Origin: Rhizophagus irregularis
Taxonomy: Eukaryota > Glomeromycota > Glomeromycetes > Glomerales > Glomeraceae
DNA: 64,000 nt
NCBI RefSeq assembly: GCF_026210795.1
Contig: NC_089433.1
Span: 4,117,001-4,181,000, forward strand
Reading direction: 5' to 3'
The notes beneath the pieces were generated by a model that saw only the letters and a program-made list of their open reading frames with translations, did no database searches and was not told the origin of the DNA. A program made the translations under genes and the position numbers. Below are positions 9,063 to 17,000 of the stretch, in pieces (positions within the stretch are counted from its first letter, which is position 1; each line of letters opens with the position of its first letter).

Positions 9063-10507
9063 TCATCAGGAACAATTTTCAAGTCATCAAAACTCACGGT
9101 ATTAGTATCAATATCCATAGCATCATCATTAAGATCGAGGTTTCTCATTGCTTGGGCTAATTCCAAATCATCGCGTCTATCTTTAGCCTTCTGAAGTCGC
9201 TTTGGAAATCTTTTAGACGTCTCATATCCCATAATAAGATCAATAACATGTTGATCATCCTCACTAGTCCATTCAGGAGCATCAGGGTCATCACCAACAT
9301 CATGATCTACATAACCATCATCCCAATCAGGATCCTGATGATCCTGAACAACGCGTGGCCGTGGCTTCGGCCGAACAGGTTTAATCTGTTGTCTATAGAC
9401 CGGTGGTTTACGAACTGGCTTAGATGCTTGTAATTGTTTAAATTGCGCCTGAAAATTCTTGGTAAGTTCCTCGGCTTGTGCCTTGAGCAATTCTTGTAAT
9501 CGTTTTTGAGTAATAACGTCTGTCGACCTTTGTATTACAGCACCTTCGTGTGGAGTCACGGGATGAGTATAGCCAGCTAATTCCTCTTTTTTAGCCTTTT
9601 CAATACCCTGGCGCCTTTGTAATCTATAGAACATTTCGCCCTTTCGTCGTTCAAGATCACTCAATCTATCGATTAATATATTAAGAGGTGCCACCCCGAT
9701 TCTGGAAGCTTCAATAACATTTTCCGGCAAAAGTCCTCTATAGAACTGGTCAGTAACCATGATTTGATTATATCCTACAATATCCCCAGCCCTCTCAACT
9801 CGCTTATAGTAAGATCGAACAGGTTCACCTTGTTCCTGGTAAAGGTTACTAAATCGTATTTGAAGTCTTTCTTCCACGACGGTTGGAAAATTTGTGCGCA
9901 TATGCATAAATGCTTGATCCAGGAGAATCCCCTGTAAGACTATCGGTTGATTCTGAACAGCAGCATTGAATGGACCTCCATGATCTCCCAACCCATTAAC
10001 GGGTAGATGAGTAGGACGTCCGCTCGCACGCCTCCACTGCTCTTCAACTTTAAAATTTGTTCTAACGATATCAGCGCGTGATGGGAAAAATGCGTCTCCA
10101 ATAGTTACCGCCGCATTAACCCCAACTAGAGAATATGCATGAGCAGCAGATCCAGGCACATAAGTATTAGGATGTAGTCGTCCAGCACCAGCATTTTCAG
10201 GAACAACCAAAGCTCTGAATGCTCGGCGAGTGGCACCGGCTCCACCATTTGCAGCAGCCACTAACCGAATATTCGAGAGTTCCCAATTTTTTCCAGTAAG
10301 TTCCGCATCAAACCACCTCGCCGCTTCATCTCTCATACAGCTACGAAGAACCCCCATCGCTCGCATCCGACCAGGAGGCGCACCGGCATCGTCCAATGGA
10401 TCAATACCAACGGTATTAATATACCCTAAAAAGTTATCAATAAAAAGATTAAGATCTTCATCTTCCCGACCATGAAATATGGGGGCAGCTATACCAACAG
10501 CAGCCAT
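9014..10507 (-). CDS. Retrotransposon-type Gag (capsid) protein
   Basis: 497 residues from the ATG at 10507. Features typical of Ty3-like Gag: an N-terminal PIFHGREDEDLNLFIDNFL, then RDEAARWFDAEL, and later IRFSNLYQEQGEPVRSYYKR followed by QFYRGLLPENVIEASRIG. A basic stretch (RKPPVYRQQIKPVRPKPRPR) and an acidic region follow; there is no CCHC zinc knuckle. It would assemble a retroviral-type capsid. It overlaps the upstream coiled-coil gene by 19 bp and the protease ORF downstream, forming a compact minus-strand cassette. It is unrelated in pattern to double-jelly-roll capsids. It is intact, which argues against a random dead insertion. Confidence 0.85.
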   Translation of the reverse strand: MAAVGIAAPIFHGREDEDLNLFIDNFLGYINTVGIDPLDDAGAPPGRMRAMGVLRSCMRDEAARWFDAELTGKNWELSNIRLVAAANGGAGATRRAFRALVVPENAGAGRLHPNTYVPGSAAHAYSLVGVNAAVTIGDAFFPSRADIVRTNFKVEEQWRRASGRPTHLPVNGLGDHGGPFNAAVQNQPIVLQGILLDQAFMHMRTNFPTVVEERLQIRFSNLYQEQGEPVRSYYKRVERAGDIVGYNQIMVTDQFYRGLLPENVIEASRIGVAPLNILIDRLSDLERRKGEMFYRLQRRQGIEKAKKEELAGYTHPVTPHEGAVIQRSTDVITQKRLQELLKAQAEELTKNFQAQFKQLQASKPVRKPPVYRQQIKPVRPKPRPRVVQDHQDPDWDDGYVDHDVGDDPDAPEWTSEDDQHVIDLIMGYETSKRFPKRLQKAKDRRDDLELAQAMRNLDLNDDAMDIDTNTVSFDDLKIVPDEEGGFRICAVRSTKKK

Positions 10508-11193
10508 ATCGTATTTTGTGGATGGTTGAGAGGATGTGGAGGAGGGTTCAATTGTCTAATCCGAAACCATTGTACTTGGATACGCAGAGCGGCTATTTGT
10601 TGGAAAAGTCGATTCCTAAGACGTCCCAATGTCCGAATTCCAAAAAGAACCCGATTATTGGCATATACAAGCCGATTTCGTGCCGCATCACGCTCGCCTA
10701 TAGCTCTATTACGTTCACCTATAGCTCTATTACGTTCTCCTCTCATAAGATTATATTGCTGCTGAAAACGACGATTAGTCGTCCGCATACCACCAAACTC
10801 ACGTTCCAATTCAGCCAAATTAGCTTCTAAACCAGTAATAGTATCTTGTACGTTATTTAACTCATCTTGTGTAAGACCTAACAAACCCGTTTGAACCTCG
10901 AGTTCATCTTGTAATTCATCGCGTTCTTTTCGAGATCGATCGCGTTCCGCTTTTAATATATCGTGTTCTTCGTATGTTTCTCTACAGCGATGAATTAATA
11001 AATTAAGAGCATGTTTAAGACGATGGTTGGCATTTTGTACATCTCGATTAACAACCATGCGATCACTGACAGTTAAAAAATCTGTTAGATCCTTAATTAC
11101 CGCAACTAATGGTATATTATTCATATCACGCAAATCCCTAGGAGGCGGTCCAGTAGGCTCTGAAGGAGTATAAATTGCAATTGGTGTCGACAT
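10489..11193 (-). CDS. Coiled-coil protein upstream of gag
   Basis: 234 residues from the ATG at 11193. A Pro-rich head is followed by a long charged coiled coil (about residues 75-175), including the near-tandem GERNRAIGERNRAIGERDAA. That repeat is also visible in the DNA as a short tandem duplication near 10695-10740. The C-terminal end is hydrophobic and Pro-rich. The stop lies inside the start of gag, so the two are probably cotranscribed and gag may be reached by reinitiation. A scaffold or capsid-cofactor role is plausible from position but unproven. It is divergent to the packaging ATPase, with 31 bp between starts. Confidence 0.75.
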   Translation of the reverse strand: MSTPIAIYTPSEPTGPPPRDLRDMNNIPLVAVIKDLTDFLTVSDRMVVNRDVQNANHRLKHALNLLIHRCRETYEEHDILKAERDRSRKERDELQDELEVQTGLLGLTQDELNNVQDTITGLEANLAELEREFGGMRTTNRRFQQQYNLMRGERNRAIGERNRAIGERDAARNRLVYANNRVLFGIRTLGRLRNRLFQQIAALRIQVQWFRIRQLNPPPHPLNHPQNTIWLLLV

Positions 11194-11224
11194 CGTATTT
11201 AAACTAAATTAGAATAAAATTCAA

Positions 11225-12448
11225 ATGGATCTTTATGTATACAATTTGGACGAGTACACGACCGACTCGAGACAGGGTAATGAGTTTGCCCCATCATGGC
11301 CTTTCCGTCTTGCCGTAGCAGGAAGTTCTGATTCGGGTAAAACAACTATGATCATTAATTTGTTAATGGGAGACAAGAAGGCAAAGGAGGATGGCGAAAG
11401 GTACATATTATGTGATGCGGTAATTCTAGTTGGCAGATACCTCGATGAACTGAAGTGGGCAGTCGTACGTGAATTTTTCAAAGAAGAAGAAATTCCGTTT
11501 ACCGCAGTATCCCATAGTGAGATTCCAAATGTTAAGGACTTCAACTCCACCCAGGCTACTGTGGTAATCTTCGAGGATTTGATGGATGCGCCTAAAAAAA
11601 CCCAGGATCTCATCACTGGATTTTTTACACACGGGCGTCATAAAAATATCTCGTGTATCTATGTGGCCCAAAGATTCTTTACCATTCCCAAGGCTATTCG
11701 TGAAAATGTGAATTATATTTCCCTATATGGAGGTCACGGAAGTTTGACCGATACTAAGAGGATCATCCGCCAGTATACAGAAGAATCGGAGTCACTAGCT
11801 CCAGTAATCGATGACCTTACTCTACAACGCGAATTTATAGTATTTGATCTTAGAAGATCCAAGAGCGATCCGTTATCCATTCGGGTTAGATGGGATACTA
11901 GTCTCAGTTCGATCACCGATCAATCTCAGTTCGATCCTAGTTCGATCTCAGTTCAATCTCCGTTCGATCCGAGTTTGAATCCAGTTCGATCCCCGTTCGA
12001 TCCGAGTTTGAACCCAGTTCGATCGAAGTTTAGTCCTTATGGCCAGAAGGCCGTAGCTGAAGCAAAAAAGTCCTCCCAGCTAATCGAGTTTGCTCGGGAA
12101 TATCCATTGCCTAAAGAGAGAAAACACCTTCTCGTATCTGGTGTTATAGCTAAGAACGCAGATACCTGGATTAAGTACGTCTTTCGGGAAGCCTACGGAC
12201 TATCTGGTAAGACCCTGGGATCAGACTTCCAAAACTTCTTAGCGAAAGTACGGGATAGGACCACGAAGACTGAAATTCCAAAACCTGAGACCGTAAAGGA
12301 GTTATTCTCCCGGTATGAAACCCTGAAGTCTAGTCACCCTTTGGATAATAAAAAAATAATAGAAGGCATTGGAGTCCTTTTACAGATCTTTTCTAAGGGC
12401 CACATGGACCGTCGAGCATTACGAGTAGGGATCAATAGTATTTTGTAA
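11225..12448 (+). CDS. A32-like DNA packaging ATPase (FtsK/HerA type)
   Basis: 407 residues. Walker A is GSSDSGKT (33-40), Walker B is VVIFEDL (113-119), and GRHKNISCIYVAQ (137-149) matches the sensor region of A32-type ATPases of Polintons and large DNA viruses. These enzymes pump DNA into a preformed capsid. After the ATPase domain, residues about 230-270 contain a short tandem repeat (QSPFDPSLNPVRSPFDPSLN), then a helical C-terminal domain of about 130 residues that I do not recognise. The 3' end overlaps the convergent 186-residue gene by 17 bp. Its retention beside a Gag cassette is the reason to suspect a chimeric virion. Confidence 0.88.
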   Translation: MDLYVYNLDEYTTDSRQGNEFAPSWPFRLAVAGSSDSGKTTMIINLLMGDKKAKEDGERYILCDAVILVGRYLDELKWAVVREFFKEEEIPFTAVSHSEIPNVKDFNSTQATVVIFEDLMDAPKKTQDLITGFFTHGRHKNISCIYVAQRFFTIPKAIRENVNYISLYGGHGSLTDTKRIIRQYTEESESLAPVIDDLTLQREFIVFDLRRSKSDPLSIRVRWDTSLSSITDQSQFDPSSISVQSPFDPSLNPVRSPFDPSLNPVRSKFSPYGQKAVAEAKKSSQLIEFAREYPLPKERKHLLVSGVIAKNADTWIKYVFREAYGLSGKTLGSDFQNFLAKVRDRTTKTEIPKPETVKELFSRYETLKSSHPLDNKKIIEGIGVLLQIFSKGHMDRRALRVGINSIL

Positions 12449-12992
12449 GAATCTCGCGAAGTTCTTCCGCAGAAGCCCTAAGAATCATGGCGCTTTTTTT
12501 ACGTCCTTCGAAGTCAATCCGTAACATCCTAGCTTTTAACCCAATAGCTCCTAAGGCTCGAGAAGCAAAGTTTTTAGTCATCGGATTACTTATATGACTT
12601 ACATAGTTCTCATAGAATGTAGTAAAGGGTTCATCAATACCATCCGGGTATGTATTCCGTAAGAACTGATATAAGGCAATTTCCCCACTGTCACATCCAA
12701 TGGCTATAAGCTGTTCAAGAAGCCACTTCCTAGTATCCTCGTATGAATCTCCATCCATAATTTTCATATCCAGTCTTTGTGTGAATAATTGCGTAAAATC
12801 CGCATTACTTGCCCGACGAATAATCTGGACCAACTTATCCCTGGCAAGTCCCAAGGCTTGTAAAGGTTCACTCTCGTCACCAATCTTCTTTATAATTTGT
12901 CTATACAACACGCTGGAAAATCCTCTATATGCCGCTTTTGCAGAGAATACTCCACAGTTTTGACACTGGTTTATTAAGATTGATGTTGACAT
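12432..12992 (-). CDS. Polinton hypothetical protein, 186 residues
   Basis: ATG at 12992. A CQNCGVF pair near the N-terminus could bind metal; the rest looks mainly helical with balanced charge. No known family was recognised. It lies 152 bp upstream of the 194-residue gene's stop on the same strand and converges on the ATPase. The upstream region holds ATCTTTAAA-like sequence (13055-13063), a weak version of the element's shared motif. Confidence 0.65.
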   Translation of the reverse strand: MSTSILINQCQNCGVFSAKAAYRGFSSVLYRQIIKKIGDESEPLQALGLARDKLVQIIRRASNADFTQLFTQRLDMKIMDGDSYEDTRKWLLEQLIAIGCDSGEIALYQFLRNTYPDGIDEPFTTFYENYVSHISNPMTKNFASRALGAIGLKARMLRIDFEGRKKSAMILRASAEELREILTKYY

Positions 12993-13144
12993 GGCTATCT
13001 TTCTTTGATTATTCGCTCACTTAGTATCCTTCACAATCTTTTTTATATATTGTTATCTTTAAATACCTGTCATTTGTATAAAAAAAAATAACTGACATTA
13101 AGGGATCAACCGTTGGAAAGACCAGAGGACCGGAGGACTGACCA

Positions 13145-13729
13145 TTAGGAAGCGCAGTCCTTGCACAACTTGTCCGTTAAGTCACTTGGGCTTACAGGCA
13201 TGAGACATTCCCTACACAACTCAATATTAAGCTCTGCAAGTCTCGGGGCATGGTCCTCCAAAGTTCGTGGACGACCGGAAGGACCGGAGGAAGGTGTCCC
13301 GTTAGTCGTATCCTGCTGTAAGATAAAATCATCATATTCATCTTGGTCAGCCTGAATAGCGGCCCTGATTTGTTGTATAACATTGAAAGTTAACCGCTGG
13401 CCATCAAGATTTTCCTCATTATAGTGTGTTTCATTGATGATTTCCTTTATAAGCTCCTCCTCTTCAGAATGAACAAGGTAGTAGTCCTCAACTACCTCGT
13501 AGTCACTCTCAACCAATCTATGATACGTTCTAGTACCGTGTTGAATATAGCGTCCTGTATCTGTATTTAAATATACAGGTTGTTCCTGGTGTGGAGGCGG
13601 TGCGGTTTGTCTACGGACAAGCCTTCCATCGATATAATCATGGGATTCCATAACTATTCGATTAAAGGTATCTCCACCAACACGGATTGGACGTCCGGTT
13701 ATAGGATTAGTTATATAAGGGTATGACAT
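13145..13729 (-). CDS. Protein with repeated NP-x-TGR motifs and a zinc finger
   Basis: 194 residues, ATG at 13729. Two similar segments, ITNPITGRPIRVGGDTFNRI (about 6-25) and LNTDTGRYIQHGTRTYHRLV (about 54-73), resemble the N-P-x-TGR-x-I motif of viral 2-cysteine-adaptor-like domains common in large DNA viruses. The C-terminus has CRECLMPVSPSDLTDKLCKD, a four-cysteine zinc-binding pattern. The middle is acidic. Function unknown; an adaptor or structural role is an inference from the motif. ATCTTCAAT (complement of the shared promoter motif) sits 37 bp upstream. Confidence 0.65.
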   Translation of the reverse strand: MSYPYITNPITGRPIRVGGDTFNRIVMESHDYIDGRLVRRQTAPPPHQEQPVYLNTDTGRYIQHGTRTYHRLVESDYEVVEDYYLVHSEEEELIKEIINETHYNEENLDGQRLTFNVIQQIRAAIQADQDEYDDFILQQDTTNGTPSSGPSGRPRTLEDHAPRLAELNIELCRECLMPVSPSDLTDKLCKDCAS

Positions 13730-13765
13730 GTCTTTTTTCTGTACGTGTCTACATACCTAATTGTT

Positions 13766-13774
13766 ATCTTCAAT
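13766..13774 (-). promoter_or_regulatory. Shared ATTGAAGAT motif before the TGR-motif gene
   Basis: Plus strand reads ATCTTCAAT, 37 bp upstream of the ATG at 13729. One of several such sites in the element. Confidence 0.5.
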
Positions 13775-13813
13775 TTACAATAACCAAGTGACATCGTCAT
13801 CAGTCCTTGTCAC

Positions 13814-14078
13814 AGCAAATATGGCATAGTAGCCTTTATCTTTATTAAATTTATTTAACGAACTTACAAAAATAAAATAAAATTTTCAAAGTACAAAAAA
13901 GAAAAATAAAATTAACTAAAAACAAAACTATATAGTCTCCAAAACAGTAATAAAGCTATAAAATAATTCAAAAAGAAAAATCGCATAACACTAAAACTAT
14001 CCTGATCCCCCGCCTAAATATATTTCAACCTAAGAAGAGGCAACTATGCAAACAAACCAACGAACAATGCGCCCATTA
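13814..14078 (-). other. 3' untranslated region of the LINE
   Basis: 265 bp between the ORF2 stop and the 3' boundary, A-rich on the plus strand around 13860-13990. No long poly(A) tail is visible at the end. Confidence 0.5.
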
Positions 14079-17000
14079 TTAAAATCGACACACCACCCTG
14101 CTAAAGCTGTTAGTAAGTTGCACCGTTAGACGACCCATAAAACCCGAATAGTGATTAAACCAAGGCAAACCATATTTCATCGAGTTCAATAAATAATCAA
14201 CGTCGGAGTCACGTGCGGCGTCGGAAAGGGTCGGAGGAGGTAAAGTTGAGAAAGGTAAGTACGTGGACTTTGGCAAATTTGAAGGCCGAGAAAGTTTGAG
14301 TTTATGAGTAATATTCATCGCGTCTTCCCATTTAGATTTATCATAGGAGCGCGGTAACCAAATTCGTTTTCTGATCTTCTGGATAAAGTGATTGTGGATA
14401 GCAGAAATAACCTTCATCGCAGAGTTACGTGGAATAGAAAGTTCTTCAAAAAATTCGACAAAGGATTTCGGAAGGCAGCCACAGACGAGACTATATGAAG
14501 TCCAATTTGAAGAAGAAAAGGACCAACAAGGAAGAGATTTAAATTTGTTAATAATTAAAGAGGGATCTTTCTTGACGAGATCACCAGCTTCCTGAAGTTT
14601 GTTGATAAAATGATGTTGGTAGGAGAGGAGAATCTGTTCCATAGCGATTCGTCTACATTTGCACATAAACAAGTGCATGAAATCTTCCTTGGAGTCGAGA
14701 CATGAACGACACAATAAGATGTCGATATATAAGTCCGGGCGAATTCTTTTAAGATGTTCCAAAGTAGGTAAATCTTCCAAAAAGAGTTTGAATTTGAAGG
14801 TGCGATGAGAGGAAGCATGAGCACGAGTAAAAGAAGCGTCATGCTGAGGATCCGAATTTAAAGAGAACCAGGTAAGATCCCAATCAATCACGAAATCTGA
14901 AGTAGAAGATAAAGCAATGGTAAAGTTAAACCGCGATAAATGCGTTAATCTATGCATCCACAGCATTTGCGAATATTGCTTAAATAGGCGTCGTGGGTTA
15001 GATTCGCATAAAATATCATCATATTTTAATAAGAAATCGTGAGGAGATACTTGATCCAGATCAGAAAGAAGAATCGCTGAAGAAGAGGTATGCGCAGAGT
15101 TGGCCAAAGAGTCCGCGTAGTCGTTGTAGAAATTACCAGAGTGACCTTTCACTTTGACAGCCGTGACGGACAAAAATTTTGATGAAATGAGACGTTCAAT
15201 AATAGCCCAGAGTTCAAAATTAGTGGTCTTGTAATAAAGCCTACTGTTGGAATAAGAAAAGGTAGCACATAGACGAAGACCATCTATGGCAGATTGAGAG
15301 TCAGTATGAATAGTGACCGTTGAAAAGGGAGGAGTGACTGTAAGAGCAGCATGTATAGCGGCAATTTCAGCTCTTGTAGAAGAAGGCCAATTACGAATGA
15401 TTCCATGAGCGTGAGCAGCGATAGATTGGAAAAAACCAGCGCCATCGAGAACTTGAACCCAAGACCAACCCATAGAAACATCAGGAGTGCCAAGGTTAAT
15501 TAAAGAACCATCGGTATAAAAACAATAATGATTATCAGGAGGAGTCACTAACGGTGAGGCAGCAAAAGCAAGAGGAGCAACCGGACCCAAAAAGGAAGAA
15601 GGAGAAGGAGAAGGAAGAGTAACCACATCTTCAAGTGAAAAATTAGGTTGAACGTCCAAACGACCATAATAGGATCTTACAGATTCGTCAAGGTCCGCCC
15701 AAGTAAAAGGAGAAGTAATAGTGGTGGTGTCATGTCTAATACGCTCCTGCGTGGTTGGGAGAATTAAAGATCTAAGAGGAGAAAGTTTTGGGATGATACA
15801 TAGAGGAGTAACATCTGTTGGATTGCTTTTAGTATGGGTAACCGGTACATGTTTAGAACAACCAGGACAAGGAGTGAGCGTGATAACATCATTAGGTCGA
15901 GTCACACAATCAGAGGTCCAATGGACAATCTTGCAGGAATATTGTTGTTTACTAAGTTGTTTTCCAAAAAGAGGAGAGCCATCTTCATCCAAAGTCACGA
16001 TCCATTTCATGGATTTTCTAGAGGAACCAAAAGCTGGAACCAAGTCAATGTTTGAAGGAATAGCATCGGAAGAGAATTGATCCAAGAGTAGAGAATTGGA
16101 ATTTGGGACAGTGACACATTGGTGAATGTCGCTGAACCATTTGTGCGGGAGGACTCGATGACCTTTCCTACTTGATAAATTGGACAAATAAACATTCCAA
16201 GTGATCATATGGGTTCCATGAGGCGTAATAAATTGAGATAGGTAATAGAGTTGCAAACATCTTAGACGTCGGAAGTAAGATATAAAAATTTTTGGAGTCA
16301 TCACTTCAAATAAAGGCGTATGACCGTTGGATATGGTGAGGTCAGACAAGGTTGACAGTCGAGAACGTGACAACTTGAAAGGAGTGGTGGTCAGGAGAGC
16401 AATAGTGCAAGCGATATAATCCTGTTTAAAAGCAAAAAGTTTAGACCATATAGTCCAATCTTTAACTAACAAAGGGGAAATAGGAATCAAAAAGGAAAAT
16501 TGAATTAAACGTAATCTATATAAAAACAAAATTTTCATAAAGGAAGAAGAAGAATTAGCTAACAAAAATAGATTAGTTAAATGTGTTTGTGATTGGTGAA
16601 AAAATAAATTAATCAATCCCAAGCCTTGAGATAAAAATAAAATGGAATCCGGGAGTACACGTGAAAAATTGGCCTTGTGTTTAACCAAGGAACGGATACT
16701 GCTGGTTGCCGAGGCACATTCAGATTCAGACAGGTGAGTGACTTGCATGCGATATTCCAATTTCGGAATAAGGACGGTGTTGTGTAAATAAACTACTTGT
16801 TTAGCAGATAGTTTGGCAGGGCGAACGGTGGCAGCGAAAGAGTTACATTCTCTAGCAACTTGATTTCTGACAAAATCGCGAGATCTGGCGACATTGAACC
16901 AGACGCCCAAGAAGCGGAAGGAGCTATTCATGGAAATGGGCACAATAGAAATGGAAGGAACTTCGTTCAATCCAGATAATTGCAAGTCAAACACTACTGG

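Noticed and set aside
9014-10507. Possibility that the 497-residue protein is a double-jelly-roll major capsid protein
   Set aside because: The sequence pattern (RDEAARWF, QGEPVRSYYKR, QFYRGLLPENV) is that of retroelement Gag, and a retropepsin overlaps its end.
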